From: Roseateles depolymerans
GTDB lineage: Bacteria; Pseudomonadota; Gammaproteobacteria; Burkholderiales; Burkholderiaceae_C
NCBI RefSeq assembly: GCF_003387155.1
Contig: NZ_QUMT01000009.1
Coordinates: 1-48,051, forward strand
Reading direction: 5' to 3'
Length of the DNA: 48,051 nucleotides
Of the stretch, positions 18,227 to 27,621 are shown one piece after another. Each line of letters starts with the position of its first letter. The first letter of the stretch is position 1. The position numbers and the translations under genes were made by a program. The notes beneath the pieces are model-generated. The model was not told the DNA's origin. It worked only from the letters and a program-made list of their open reading frames with translations, and did not search any database.

Positions 18227-19492
18227 TCAGGCACTGGCCTTGGCTTCGCGATACACCAGCAGGGGCTTGGAGTCTTCCTCGATGTTGTGCTCGTCCAGCA
18301 CCACCTTCGCCACGCCGTCCAGGGACGGCAGTTCGAACATGGTGTCGATCAGCGCATGCTCGACGATGGAGCGCAGCCCCCGGGCGCCCGTCTTGCGGGC
18401 CAGCGCCTTGCGGGCCACCGCATTCAGGGCCGAGGGACGCACTTCCAGCTCGACGCCGTCCATCGAGAACAGCTGTTGATACTGCTTGACCAGCGCATTG
18501 CGAGGTTCGGTCAGGATCTGTACCAGCGCGTCTTCGGTCAGTTCGCCCAGCGTGGCGATGACCGGCAGACGGCCCACCAGTTCCGGGATGAGACCAAACT
18601 TGATCAGGTCGCCCGGCTCCACTTCACGGAACAGCTCGCCGACCTTCTTCTCGCTCTTGCTCTTGACCGATGCGCCAAAACCGATGCCCGACTTCTCGGA
18701 GCGGTTCTGGATGACCTTCTCCAGGCCGTCGAAAGCGCCGCCGCAGATGAACAGGATGTTGGTCGTGTCGATCTGCAGGAAGTCCTGGTTGGGATGCTTG
18801 CGGCCACCCTGCGGGGGGACGGACGCCATGGTGCCCTCCACCAGCTTCAGCAGGGCCTGCTGCACGCCTTCACCGGACACGTCCCGGGTGATGGACGGGT
18901 TGTCCGCCTTGCGGCTGATCTTGTCGATTTCGTCGATGTAGACGATGCCGCGCTGGGCACGCTCGACGTCGTAATTGCAGTTCTGCAGCAGCTTCTGGAT
19001 GATGTTCTCGACGTCCTCCCCCACATAACCGGCTTCGGTCAGCGTGGTGGCGTCGGCAATCACGAAGGGGACGTTGAGCACGCGGGCCAGGGTCTGGGCC
19101 AGCAGCGTCTTGCCGGAGCCGGTCGGGCCGATCAGCAGGATGTTGCTCTTGGACAGCTCCACACCGTCCTTGGTGTCCGCCGCATGGCGCAGCCGCTTGT
19201 AGTGGTTGTAGACCGCTACGGACAGCGTGCGCTTGGCCACGTCCTGGCCGATGACGTACTGGTCCAGCGTGGTCTTGATTTCGCTGGGCACCGGCAGGTC
19301 CGACTTGCTGGCGCGACCGGGCGCGGCTTCGGCCGGCACCTCGTCACGGATGATGTCGTTGCACAGCTCGATGCACTCATCGCAGATGAACACGGACGGA
19401 CCCGCGATCAGCTTCTTGACCTCGTGCTGGCTCTTGCCGCAGAAGGAGCAATACAAGACTTTTTCGCTGGAGTTGCCTTTTTTCTCGGCCAT
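18227..19492 (-). CDS. clpX: ATP-dependent Clp protease ATP-binding subunit ClpX
   Basis: 421 residues. The N-terminal zinc-binding domain has Cys15, Cys18, Cys37 and Cys40 (YCSFCGKS and FICDEC). The AAA+ module has Walker A GPTGSGKT, Walker [10 protein letters not shown] and sensor R-N-A-L-V-K-Q-Y-Q downstream. The I-G-F ClpP-contact tripeptide is present in SGIGFGASV. It unfolds tagged substrates and feeds ClpP. Start ATG 19492 has no clear Shine-Dalgarno. It lies 258 bp downstream of clpP. Confidence 0.98.
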   Translation of the reverse strand: MAEKKGNSSEKVLYCSFCGKSQHEVKKLIAGPSVFICDECIELCNDIIRDEVPAEAAPGRASKSDLPVPSEIKTTLDQYVIGQDVAKRTLSVAVYNHYKRLRHAADTKDGVELSKSNILLIGPTGSGKTLLAQTLARVLNVPFVIADATTLTEAGYVGEDVENIIQKLLQNCNYDVERAQRGIVYIDEIDKISRKADNPSITRDVSGEGVQQALLKLVEGTMASVPPQGGRKHPNQDFLQIDTTNILFICGGAFDGLEKVIQNRSEKSGIGFGASVKSKSEKKVGELFREVEPGDLIKFGLIPELVGRLPVIATLGELTEDALVQILTEPRNALVKQYQQLFSMDGVELEVRPSALNAVARKALARKTGARGLRSIVEHALIDTMFELPSLDGVAKVVLDEHNIEEDSKPLLVYREAKASA

Positions 19493-19750
19493 GGAAGTGC
19501 TGCTAGATACAGGCGTTGTGCCTGCATTGATGATAGTTCAATTGCCGGGACCGTCTGCCAGGGGATAAAAGCCCCTAAGGTGGCTTAGTTACGGTCCTGG
19601 GCAATCGGTGGGTGCCGGGCCGGTCGGCCGGTGGATCCGGTCATCAGGATTGAGGAGTTCCTGCGGGCCTTGAACCGGGGCCTGAGTGGATGAACGAAGG
19701 CGAGAGTTCGCCATTCGTTCAACCCACCCGTTTCAGGCGACAAGGCGGGT
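19493..19750 (-). other. clpP-clpX spacer with long hairpin
   Basis: No gene is seen. A strong imperfect hairpin lies at 19692-19720 (GAACGAA, bulge, GGCGA, 4-nt loop, complement), 30 bp past the clpP stop. It has no T-tract, so it is more likely an mRNA end-protector or processing site than a terminator. The clpX-proximal part is more AT-rich and may carry a promoter. Confidence 0.45.
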
Positions 19751-20359
19751 TCAGCCCCGCTTTTCGATGACCTGGTCCACCAGGCCATAGGTCTGGGCTT
19801 CCGGGGCCGACATGAAGTAGTCGCGCTCGGTGTCCGCCTGGATCTTCTCCAGCGGCTGGCCAGTGCGTTCCGCCAGGATGCGATTGAGCTGCTCGCGGGT
19901 CTTGAGGATCTCGCGGGCGTGGATCTCGATGTCGGTGGCCTGGCCCTGCGCGCCGCCCAGCGGCTGGTGGATCATGATCTTGGCATTGGGCAGCGAGAAA
20001 CGCTTGCCCTTGGCACCTGCGGCCAGCAGGAATGCACCCATGCTGGCGGCCATGCCCATGCACAGTGTGGACACCTGCGGCTTGATGAACTGCATCGTGT
20101 CGTAGATGGACATGCCGGCCGAGACGCTGCCGCCCGGGGAGTTGATGTACAGCGAGATCTCCTTGTCCGGGTTTTCGCTTTCCAGGAACAGCAGCTGAGC
20201 CACCACGAGGTTGGCCACGGCGTCGTTCACAGGGCCCACCAGGAAGACGATGCGCTCGCGCAGCAGCCGGCTGTAGATGTCGTAGGCGCGTTCGCCGCGG
20301 CCCGACTGTTCAATGACGATGGGCACCATGCCCAGGTTGCTAGTTTCCAGAGCGCTCAT
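19751..20359 (-). CDS. clpP: ATP-dependent Clp protease proteolytic subunit
   Basis: 202 residues. The catalytic triad is visible: Ser106 in GMAASMGAF, His131 in [10 protein letters not shown] and Asp180 in ERDYFMS. Forms the tetradecameric chamber docked by ClpX. ATG at 20359 (MSALETSN) has AGGAT 3-4 nt upstream. A frame extension to 20386 would lie in the spacer and has no ribosome binding site. Second gene of tig-clpP-clpX-lon, about 210 bp after tig, with a hairpin between them. Confidence 0.97.
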   Translation of the reverse strand: MSALETSNLGMVPIVIEQSGRGERAYDIYSRLLRERIVFLVGPVNDAVANLVVAQLLFLESENPDKEISLYINSPGGSVSAGMSIYDTMQFIKPQVSTLCMGMAASMGAFLLAAGAKGKRFSLPNAKIMIHQPLGGAQGQATDIEIHAREILKTREQLNRILAERTGQPLEKIQADTERDYFMSAPEAQTYGLVDQVIEKRG

Positions 20360-20508
20360 GAAATCCTCTGTTGTGGTTGGCGTCACGTGCTTGATTATGT
20401 CCCGCGACGCAAGCCCCTGCCGGGCAGGTCCTGGGGAGCGTCCGGCAGCGGTCGCCCCCGGGCCCTGCCCTCAGGCGCAGGACTCCCTCACATGGGGGCG
20501 AGACAGCG

Positions 20509-20543
20509 AAAAACAAAGGCGCCGGCCTCGCGGCGCGGCGCCT
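20509..20543 (-). terminator. Terminator or attenuator between tig and clpP
   Basis: Minus strand AGGCGCCG-11 nt-CGGCGCCT, an 8-bp stem, followed by TTGTTTTTC. It lies 27 bp past the tig stop, so trigger factor and ClpP are at least partly uncoupled. Confidence 0.8.
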
Positions 20544-20569
20544 TCAGGCGATGCAATCCTGATGCAGGA

Positions 20570-21880
20570 TCAGTTGCCGGCCATCAGTTCGTCGAACGGC
20601 ACCTGCTTGTCTTCGACCTTGGCCTTGGCCAGGACGAAATCGGTGACGTTGTTCTCGATCACGACGGCTTCCACTTCGGCCATGCGCTCACGGTCCGACA
20701 GGTACCAGCGCACGACTTCCGCCGGCTTCTCGTAGCTCTGCGAGATTTCCTCGATGTGCGCCTGCAGCTGCTCGGGCTTGGCTTGCAGGTTGTTGGAACG
20801 CACCAGCTCGGCCACGACCAGGCCCAGGCGGACGCGCTTTTCAGCCTGGTCCTTGAACAGCTCGGCGGGGATCGGGGCCTTGTCGGCGTCCTTCACACCA
20901 CGCTTCTTCAGGTCTTCACGGGCATTGCCGACCATGCGCTCGGCTTCGCCTTCGATCAGGGCCTTGGGCACGTCCAGCTCGGCCTTGGCGACCAGGGCGT
21001 CCATGGCGGCGGCCTTGTTGCGGGCCAGCACGCGGAACTTCACTTCACGCTCGAGGTTCTTCTTGATGTCGGCGCGCAGGGCTTCGACCGTGCCTTCCTT
21101 GATGCCCAGGGCCTTGGCGAACGATTCGTTCACTTCCGGCAGATGCTGGGCTTCGATCTTCTTGACGGTCACCAGGAAGTCGGCTTCCTTGCCGGCCACT
21201 TCCTTGCCGTGGTAGTCCTCCGGGAAGGCCAGCGGGAAGGTCTTGGACTCGCCCGACTTCATGCCGCGCACGGCCTTTTCGAAGGCTTCGAGCATCTGGC
21301 CTTCGCCCAGCAGGAACTGGAAGCCGTCGGCCTTGCCGCCAGCAAACGGTTCGCCGTCGATCTTGCCTTCGAAGTCGATGGTGACGCGGTCGCCGTCGGC
21401 AGCCACGTCAGCGGCGCCGCGCTGGGCGAAGCTGCGACGCTGCTTGCGCAGGATCTCGACGGTCTTGTCGATGGCTTCTTCGGTCACTTCGGCCGAGACG
21501 CGCTCGACGCTGGCGTCGGCCAGATCACCCAGCTTCACTTCGGGATAGACCTCGAAGGTGGCGTCAAAGGCCAGGTCGCCTTCGGCGGCGCCGTCCTTCT
21601 GCTCGATGCGGGGCATGCCGGCCACACGCAGCTTGGCTTCGTTGGCCGCCTGGCTGAACGCCTGGCCCAGCTTGTCGTTCACGACTTCGTACTGCACCGA
21701 CGCGCCGTAGCGCTGGGCGACGAAGGACATCGGCACCTTGCCGGGACGGAAGCCGTCAGCCTTGACGGTGCGGGCCAGCTTCTTCAGGCGGGCCTCGACC
21801 TCGCTGTTGATGTCAGCGGCCGCCAGCGTGAGCGTGATGCGGCGTTCGAGCTTTTCGAGAGTTTCGACGGTGACAGCCAT
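20570..21880 (-). CDS. tig: Trigger factor (ribosome-bound chaperone, peptidyl-prolyl isomerase)
   Basis: 436 residues, the usual length. The N-terminal ribosome-binding domain contains G-F-R-P-G-K-V-P (the ribosome-contact loop, family GFRxGKxP). The FKBP-like PPIase domain starts around residue 160 with [14 protein letters not shown]. The C-terminal helical cradle ends [13 protein letters not shown]. It binds L23 at the tunnel exit. ATG at 21880 lacks a Shine-Dalgarno and sits only 23 nt after the CCA end of tRNA-Leu(TAG), so the mRNA probably starts by processing of a joint transcript. Confidence 0.97.
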   Translation of the reverse strand: MAVTVETLEKLERRITLTLAAADINSEVEARLKKLARTVKADGFRPGKVPMSFVAQRYGASVQYEVVNDKLGQAFSQAANEAKLRVAGMPRIEQKDGAAEGDLAFDATFEVYPEVKLGDLADASVERVSAEVTEEAIDKTVEILRKQRRSFAQRGAADVAADGDRVTIDFEGKIDGEPFAGGKADGFQFLLGEGQMLEAFEKAVRGMKSGESKTFPLAFPEDYHGKEVAGKEADFLVTVKKIEAQHLPEVNESFAKALGIKEGTVEALRADIKKNLEREVKFRVLARNKAAAMDALVAKAELDVPKALIEGEAERMVGNAREDLKKRGVKDADKAPIPAELFKDQAEKRVRLGLVVAELVRSNNLQAKPEQLQAHIEEISQSYEKPAEVVRWYLSDRERMAEVEAVVIENNVTDFVLAKAKVEDKQVPFDELMAGN

Positions 21881-21903
21881 AGTGGACTCGGAAACAGTTG
21901 GAG

Positions 21904-21990
21904 TGGTGCGCGGGGCCGGACTCGAACCGGCACGCCCGTGAAGGCGTCAGGACCTAAACCTGGTGCGTCTACCAATTTCGCCACCCGCGC
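21904..21990 (-). tRNA. tRNA-Leu (anticodon TAG)
   Basis: 87 nt with encoded CCA. Acceptor GCGCGGG pairs with CCCGCGC. The anticodon loop TTTAGGT gives TAG, with a class II long variable arm. Positions 27 and 43 at the base of the anticodon stem read C and A, an unpaired step where C-G is usual. The gene is directly upstream of tig. Confidence 0.96.
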
Positions 21991-22213
21991 TGGGTAACAG
22001 GAAAAGCGCTTCTCACCGCTTGCTCATTGCATCGACCCGCAGGCGACCTGTGTGCATCCGCAGCGCAATCGCCATGGCTTTGGCCATGGGGTTGCCCTTG
22101 GTTCGCCGTTGGTTCGCAATGGTCAGCAATAGGCTTGCAGTGAGTCCGCTCTTCCTTGGTAGGGATCCGGCGTTGAATCCGGGAAACCGGCGATTGTAGC
22201 CGTTCAGTGAGCG

Positions 22214-22257
22214 GTTTCCGCGCCCCCGGGGGCGGGTAAGCCCGGGGGTGCGGAAAC
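22214..22257 (-). terminator. Long GC-rich hairpin after the RND permease gene
   Basis: Two arms of 17 nt, gtttccgcgcccccggg and its complement with one wobble, around a 10-nt loop. It begins 6 bp past the stop at 22263. It has no T-tract, so it may be a Rho-assisted end or a stability element. TACAAT (minus strand, 22193-22198) just beyond may be the -10 of the tRNA-Leu/tig promoter, without a good -35. Confidence 0.55.
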
Positions 22258-22262
22258 TGGGG

Positions 22263-25200
22263 TCAGCTGCGGCCGACCGAGGGATCCCGCTCGATGCGGA
22301 ACCAGGCCGCATACATGGCCGGCAGGGCCAGCAGGGTGAGCACGGTGGCCACGATCAGGCCGCCCATGATGGCCACGGCCATCGGACCCCAGAAGACGCT
22401 GCGCGACAGCGGCACCATCGCCAGCACGGCAGCGGCCGCCGTCAGTGCAATCGGGCGCAGACGGCGCACGGCCGATTCCACGATGGCCTGGGCTGGCGGC
22501 ACGCCGCGGCTGCGATCCTGCTCGATCTGGTCGATCAAGATCACCGAGTTGCGCTGGATCATGCCCATCAGCGCAATCACCCCCAGCAGCGCCACGAACC
22601 CGAACGGCCGGTTCAGCAGCAGCAGCGCGGCGGACACGCCCGCGATGCCCAGGAAGCCGGTGAGGAAGGCCAGCATCGCCCGCGAGAAGCTGTGCAGCTG
22701 CAGCATCAGCAGCGTGAAGGTGATGAACAGCATGATGGGCACGCCGGCGGCAATCGAGCCGGTGCCCTTGCTGCTCTCCTCCACCGCACCGGCGATGGTG
22801 ATGTTGTAGCCGGGCGGCATTTCCTTGCCAATTTCGCGGATCTTGGGCCAGACCTGGTCGGTGACGGTGGCGCCCTGCAGCCCTTCGATCACGTCGCCCT
22901 GCACGGTGATGGCGTACTGGCGCCCTTCCCGGTGCATGACCCCCGGCTCCCAGCTCAGGCGCGGCTTGGCGACTTGAGTCAGCGGCACGGCGCGGCCAGA
23001 GGCGGTCGTGACGTAGGCATTGGCCAGCTTGGTGAGCGTGTCGCGCTCGGCCACCGGCTGGCGCAGCACGATGTCGATCAGCCGGTCGGCCTCGCGGTAC
23101 TGGCCGACGGTGTTGCCGGTCAGCAGCAGGCGGACCGCCTGCGAGATGCCCTGGCTGGTCACGCCCAGGGCGCGCGCCTTGTCCTGGTCCACATCCAGGT
23201 GCAGCACCTTGATGGCTTCGTTCCAGTCGTCATTCACGCCCAGCATGTTGGGATTGGCGCGCATGACCTCCTTGGCCTTGTCCGCCGCCTGGCGCAGCAG
23301 GGCCGGGTCGTCGCCGGCGATGCGGAACTGCACCGGGTACGGCACCGGCGGCCCGTTGGGCAGCAGCTTGACGCGGCCACGGACTTCCGAGAACTCCGCC
23401 GCCAGCAGCTGCGGCAGCCGCTTGCGCAGCACTTCCCGGTCGGCCAGCGACTTGGGCAGGATGATGGCCTGGCTCACATTGGAGTTGGGCAGGATCTGGT
23501 CCAGCGGCAGGTAAAAACGCGGCACGCCGGAGCCGACCCAGGTGGTGATGCTGCCCACCAGCGGCTCCTTCATCATGCGGGCCTCGAAGCGCTTGGCCAC
23601 CGCATGGCTTTCCTCGATGGTCGCGCCCTCGGGCAGCCACAGGTCCACCAGGATCTCGGGCCGGCTGGAGTCGGGGAAGAACTGCTGCTGCACCTTGCCC
23701 ATGCCCGCCAGGCCCAGCACGAACACCAGGATGGTCACGCTGATCGTCTTCCAGCGGTGATGCACGCACCAGGCCACGACGCGGCGAAAGCGCGTGTAGA
23801 ACGGCGTGTCGAAGACCTCGTGCGATTCGCCTTCCTGGCCGGCGCGGGTCTTGAGCAGCAGCGCGCCCAGGTAGGGCACGAAGTACACCGACACGAACCA
23901 GGAAATCACCAGGGCCGCTGCCGTCACGGCGAAGATGGCGAAGGTGTATTCCCCCACCGTCGACTTGGCCAGGCCAATGGGCAGGAAGCCCACGGCGGTG
24001 ATGAGGGTGCCGGTCAGCATCGGCATGGCGGTGACGTCATAGGCATACGTGGCCGCATGCATCTTGTCGTAGCCCTCTTCCAGCTTTCGGACCATCATTT
24101 CCACCGCAATGATGGCGTCGTCCACCAGCAGGCCCAGCGCGATGATCAGCGAGCCCAGCGATATCTTGTGCAGCCCCACGCCGGCGTAATACATGACCAC
24201 GAAGGTGATGGCCAGCACCAGCGGAATGGTGATGCCCACGACCAGGCCGGGCCAGACGTCGATGCGCAGCGGCTTGGTGTGCAGGCCTAGGCTGATGAAG
24301 CTCACGGCCAGCACCACCACCACGGCTTCGATCAGCACATGGACGAACTCGCCCACCGAGGTCTTGACCGCCTGCGGCTGGTCCTGGATCTGGGCCAGCG
24401 ACATGCCGGCTGGCAGGGTTTTCTGGATGCGGCTGGTCGCCGCCTTCAGGGCCTTGCCCAGGGCGATGATGTCGCCGCCCTTGCCCATGGACACACCCAG
24501 CGCCACCACCTGGTGGCCCTGGTAGCGCACCATGGTCGAGGCCGGGTCCACGAAGCCGCGGCGCACCGTGGCGATGTCGCCCAGGCGCAGGCTGCTGGCC
24601 ACGCCGGTGGTCGTGTTGACGCCGCGGATGGGGAATTCATTCAGGGCCTGCACCGAATTGAGCTGGCCCTCCACGCGGATCTCGACCTTGGTGGTGCCCG
24701 CGTCCATCACGCCGGCGCTCTCGACCGCATTTTGCGCATTCAGCTGCGCCACCACCTGGTTGAAGTCCAGGCCCAGCTCGGCGAGCCGCTTCTGGGAGAT
24801 CTCCACGAACAGCTTCTCGGCCTGCACGCCGAACAGATCCACCTTGGCCACGTCCGGCAGGCGCAGCAGCTCGGAGCGGACCGCTTCAGCCTGCTGGCGA
24901 AGCTCCTCCAGGTTGAAGCCGCCATCGGAATTCAGGGCGAAGATGGAGCCGTAGACATCGCCGAATTCATCGTTGAAGAATGGGCCCATCACGCCTTGCG
25001 GCAGCGTGGCCTTCATGTCGCCGATCTTCTTGCGGACGGTGTACCAGAGGTTGGGTACTTCACCCGGGGAGGTGCTGTCCTTGACCTGGAAGATGGTCAG
25101 GGACTCGCCGGGCTTGGTGTAGGAGCGGATCTTGTCCGCATGCGGCACTTCCTGCAGGGTGCGCTCGATCTTGTCGGTCACCTGCTCGGCCATCTGCTGC

Positions 25201-25391
25201 GGCGTGGCGCCCGGCCAATAGGCCTGCACCACCATGGCGCGGAAGGTGAAGGGCGGATCTTCGTCCTGCCCCAGCTGGAAATAGGCGGCAAAGCCCAGGA
25301 TCATCAGCACCACCATCAGGTAGCGCGTCAGCGGGGCATGCTCCAGCGCCCAGCGCGAGAGGTTGAATCCGGCGCGGCTCGGGTTGCTCAT
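22263..25391 (-). CDS. RND efflux pump inner-membrane permease (AcrB/MexB superfamily)
   Basis: 1042 residues, normal for an RND proton antiporter. The opening NLSRWALEHAPLTRYLMVVL leads into TM1. A large periplasmic loop follows with GQDEDPPFTFRAMVV and the PGATPQQMAEQVTDKIERTL stretch typical of the family. TM4 contains G-L-L-V-D-D-A-I-I-A-V-E, with the paired Asp of the proton relay. A second half repeats the fold, ending with F-W-G-P-M-A-V-A-I-M-G-G. The DEDPPF opening resembles TriC-like permeases more than classical AcrB, but substrate class cannot be assigned. 13 bp downstream of its adaptor; the outer-membrane channel gene is not in the operon. Confidence 0.94.
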   Translation of the reverse strand: MSNPSRAGFNLSRWALEHAPLTRYLMVVLMILGFAAYFQLGQDEDPPFTFRAMVVQAYWPGATPQQMAEQVTDKIERTLQEVPHADKIRSYTKPGESLTIFQVKDSTSPGEVPNLWYTVRKKIGDMKATLPQGVMGPFFNDEFGDVYGSIFALNSDGGFNLEELRQQAEAVRSELLRLPDVAKVDLFGVQAEKLFVEISQKRLAELGLDFNQVVAQLNAQNAVESAGVMDAGTTKVEIRVEGQLNSVQALNEFPIRGVNTTTGVASSLRLGDIATVRRGFVDPASTMVRYQGHQVVALGVSMGKGGDIIALGKALKAATSRIQKTLPAGMSLAQIQDQPQAVKTSVGEFVHVLIEAVVVVLAVSFISLGLHTKPLRIDVWPGLVVGITIPLVLAITFVVMYYAGVGLHKISLGSLIIALGLLVDDAIIAVEMMVRKLEEGYDKMHAATYAYDVTAMPMLTGTLITAVGFLPIGLAKSTVGEYTFAIFAVTAAALVISWFVSVYFVPYLGALLLKTRAGQEGESHEVFDTPFYTRFRRVVAWCVHHRWKTISVTILVFVLGLAGMGKVQQQFFPDSSRPEILVDLWLPEGATIEESHAVAKRFEARMMKEPLVGSITTWVGSGVPRFYLPLDQILPNSNVSQAIILPKSLADREVLRKRLPQLLAAEFSEVRGRVKLLPNGPPVPYPVQFRIAGDDPALLRQAADKAKEVMRANPNMLGVNDDWNEAIKVLHLDVDQDKARALGVTSQGISQAVRLLLTGNTVGQYREADRLIDIVLRQPVAERDTLTKLANAYVTTASGRAVPLTQVAKPRLSWEPGVMHREGRQYAITVQGDVIEGLQGATVTDQVWPKIREIGKEMPPGYNITIAGAVEESSKGTGSIAAGVPIMLFITFTLLMLQLHSFSRAMLAFLTGFLGIAGVSAALLLLNRPFGFVALLGVIALMGMIQRNSVILIDQIEQDRSRGVPPAQAIVESAVRRLRPIALTAAAAVLAMVPLSRSVFWGPMAVAIMGGLIVATVLTLLALPAMYAAWFRIERDPSVGRS

Positions 25392-25404
25392 GGGACCGCT
25401 CCGA

Positions 25405-26598
25405 TCAGGGCTTGGACGAGGCGCTGGCCATCGGCACGGCCGAGGCGGACGGCGCGGTCGCGGTCGGCGACGTGCCTTCCGCGGGCGGGCCCGGCGGACG
25501 GAAGCGCTTGACCTTCTGACCCGGGGTCAGCACATGGGCACCGGCGGTCACCACTTCCATGCCGGGCGCCAGCCCCTGCACGATCAGGTCGTTGCCTTCG
25601 GCGCCGACCACCTGCACGGGACGCGGCTGCACCGTCATGGTCTTGCCGTCCAGCAGCATCACGGCACTGCGTCCCTGGATCTCGGCCACGGCACTCAGCG
25701 GCAGCTTGATGGCCTGGTCCGACTGCGTGCCGGTGAGCAGCACGGTGGCCGTCTGGCCCAGTCGCACGTCGGCACCCTTGAGTTCGGCCTTGGCCAGGAA
25801 GGTGCGGGTCACCGGATCGGCCGACGCTGCCAGTTCGCGCAGCTCGATCGGGCGGGGGGTGTCTTTGGTGTCGGCCCACAGGCGAACGCTCAGGCCGCCT
25901 GGACGGGCCGCGGCGGCGCGCACCAGCGGCAACTGGTCTTCCGGCACCGAGAACACGATGTCGCGCGGGCCGTCATTGGCCACCCGCACGATGGGCGTGC
26001 CGGCGGCCACCACCATGCCGGGCTCGGCGTCCACGCTGGTCACCACGCCGGCGGTGTCGGACACCAGGGTGGAATATTGCGACTGGTTGCGCTGCACGTC
26101 GGACTGGGCACGGGCCTGCTCGTACTGGGCCTGGGCGGCCTTGAAGGCGGCATCCCGGCGATCGAGTTCCGCGGCGCTGATGAAACCCTGCCGGTGCAGG
26201 TCGATGTAGCGCTTGTAGTCGGCGCCGAGCTGGTCCCGATTGACCTTGGCGGCCAGCACCGCCGCCTTGGCCGCTTCCTGGGCCAGGATCAGGTCCTGGC
26301 TGTCCAGACGCGCCAGCACCTGGCCCGGCTTGACCACCGTGCCCAGGTCCACCTTGCGCTCCAGCAGCTTGCCGCCCACCCGGAACGACAGTCGCGATTC
26401 CACCCGGGCCCGCACTTCCGCCGCATATTCGCGCTGCATGCCGGCCGATTGGGCGCTCAGCACCTGGGTGCGCACATAGCGTTCGGGTTCCGGCGGCTGT
26501 TCATGCTGGCCGCACGCGACCAGCGCCACCACGGGCAGGGACAGCAACACCCGGCTGAGCAGCCGCGAACCCGACGATACAAGAAACTGATGGGGCAT
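25405..26598 (-). CDS. RND efflux periplasmic adaptor lipoprotein (membrane fusion protein)
   Basis: 397 residues. Signal peptide with lipobox V-A-L-V-A-C near residue 28, so a lipid-anchored periplasmic protein. The lipoyl-like hairpin half SFRVGGKLLERKVDLGTVVK is followed by PGQVLARLDSQD, a coiled coil of about 70 residues, then beta-barrel and membrane-proximal domains, ending in a Pro/Ala/Ser-rich tail. It bridges the RND permease to an outer-membrane channel. ATG 26598 has GAGGTG 6 nt upstream; the frame stays open for 230 codons upstream over the divergent hpnC gene, which is artefact. First gene of the two-gene operon, under a TTGACA/TACATT promoter with a palindromic operator. Confidence 0.94.
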   Translation of the reverse strand: MPHQFLVSSGSRLLSRVLLSLPVVALVACGQHEQPPEPERYVRTQVLSAQSAGMQREYAAEVRARVESRLSFRVGGKLLERKVDLGTVVKPGQVLARLDSQDLILAQEAAKAAVLAAKVNRDQLGADYKRYIDLHRQGFISAAELDRRDAAFKAAQAQYEQARAQSDVQRNQSQYSTLVSDTAGVVTSVDAEPGMVVAAGTPIVRVANDGPRDIVFSVPEDQLPLVRAAAARPGGLSVRLWADTKDTPRPIELRELAASADPVTRTFLAKAELKGADVRLGQTATVLLTGTQSDQAIKLPLSAVAEIQGRSAVMLLDGKTMTVQPRPVQVVGAEGNDLIVQGLAPGMEVVTAGAHVLTPGQKVKRFRPPGPPAEGTSPTATAPSASAVPMASASSKP

Positions 26599-26653
26599 GA
26601 AGCACCTCGACGTGAAGGCGGCGCGCCCAGCGAGCCGCCGCTTGCAGTAACTG

Positions 26654-26667
26654 ACTGACCGGTCAGT
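26654..26667 (-). promoter_or_regulatory. Palindromic operator of the RND operon (TetR-type)
   Basis: Perfect 14-bp palindrome ACTGACCGGTCAGT directly downstream of the -10 of the pump promoter, covering the predicted start site. The ACTGACC/GGTCAGT half-sites look like those of TetR-family pump repressors. No TetR-family gene is present in the window. Confidence 0.7.
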
Positions 26668-26696
26668 AATGTATTCAGAGGGTATCCAAGTGTCAA
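26668..26696 (-). promoter_or_regulatory. Promoter of the RND efflux operon
   Basis: Minus strand: perfect TTGACA (26691-26696), 17 bp, TACATT (26668-26673, 4/6). One of the best promoter matches in the window, about 70 bp upstream of the adaptor ATG. Confidence 0.75.
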
Positions 26697-26751
26697 ACGC
26701 CAGACGGCATCTTCCTCGGCACACCGCTTCGAAGCGCGGACAATGCCGCCC

Positions 26752-27621
26752 GTGAGCATAGAGCACTACGAAAACTTTCCGGTGGCTTCCTGGCTGTGTC
26801 CGCCTGCGCTGCGGCCGCCGATCACCGCCATCTATCACTTCGCCCGGACTGCCGACGATCTGGCCGACGAGGGTGACGCCAGCCCTGCCCAGCGCCTTGC
26901 CGACCTGTCCGCCTACCGCGCCGATCTGCGGGCGGTGGTGAACGGCCAGACGCCCTCCCCGCGCTGGGAGCGTCAGGTGTTCCGCGCGCTCCGGGTGGCG
27001 CTGGTCGAACACCGGCTGCCGCCCCAGCTCCTGGAAGACCTGCTGGACGCCTTCGAGCAGGACCTGGTGAAAACCTCGTACGCCGACCGCGCCGAACTGC
27101 TGGACTACTGCCGCCGCTCCGCCAATCCAGTGGGCCGCCTGCTGCTGCATCTGTACGGCCTGGACGACCCGGTGGCCCTGGCCCGGTCGGACGCCATCTG
27201 CAGCGCCCTGCAGCTGATCAACTTCTGGCAGGACTTCACCATCGACGGTCCGCGGGGCCGGGTGTATGCCCCCGAGACCGATCTGCAGCGTCATGGCCTC
27301 CAGGGACAGTCACTGTTGGCGCTGCAAGACAGCCCGGCGGCCCGGGCCTTGATCGCCGATCTGTGCGCATGGGCCCACGCACTGATGCTGGAAGGCGCGC
27401 CACTGGTGTTTCAACTGCCAGGGCGAGCCGGTTGGGAGCTGCGCTTGGTGGTACAAGGCGGCCTGCGAATTCTTCAGAAACTGGAAGCCATGCACTTTGC
27501 TGCCCTGGTGCAACGCCCCCGCCTGCGCGCCCTGGACGCGCCGGCGCTGCTGTGGGCGGCCCTGCGCATGCGGCCTACCGCGCCGCAGGCGGGCACACGG
27601 CATCCGGAGATCACCCCATGA
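26752..27621 (+). CDS. hpnC: Hydroxysqualene synthase HpnC
   Basis: About 290 residues of the squalene/phytoene synthase fold. First Asp motif DDLADE near residue 38, second QLINFWQDFTID near residue 160. HpnC converts presqualene diphosphate, made by HpnD, to hydroxysqualene. Start: GTG 26752 (VSIEHYENF) or ATG 26743 (MPPVSIEH). I list GTG because GACAAT ends 7 nt before it, suggesting a near-leaderless mRNA, and there is no ribosome binding site for either. It shares a 4-bp ATGA overlap with hpnD. Divergent from the RND operon, 150 bp away. First of hpnCDE; cytoplasmic or membrane-associated. Confidence 0.93.
   Translation: MSIEHYENFPVASWLCPPALRPPITAIYHFARTADDLADEGDASPAQRLADLSAYRADLRAVVNGQTPSPRWERQVFRALRVALVEHRLPPQLLEDLLDAFEQDLVKTSYADRAELLDYCRRSANPVGRLLLHLYGLDDPVALARSDAICSALQLINFWQDFTIDGPRGRVYAPETDLQRHGLQGQSLLALQDSPAARALIADLCAWAHALMLEGAPLVFQLPGRAGWELRLVVQGGLRILQKLEAMHFAALVQRPRLRALDAPALLWAALRMRPTAPQAGTRHPEITP

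Noticed and set aside
19919-24290. Long plus-strand frames (692 and 680 codons) opposite clpP/tig and the RND permease
   Set aside because: They cross the tRNA-Leu region or run antisense to certain genes and show no domains.
25405-27294. Extended N-terminus of the RND adaptor across hpnC
   Set aside because: The lipoprotein signal peptide and ribosome binding site fix the start at 26598; the extension is antisense to hpnC.
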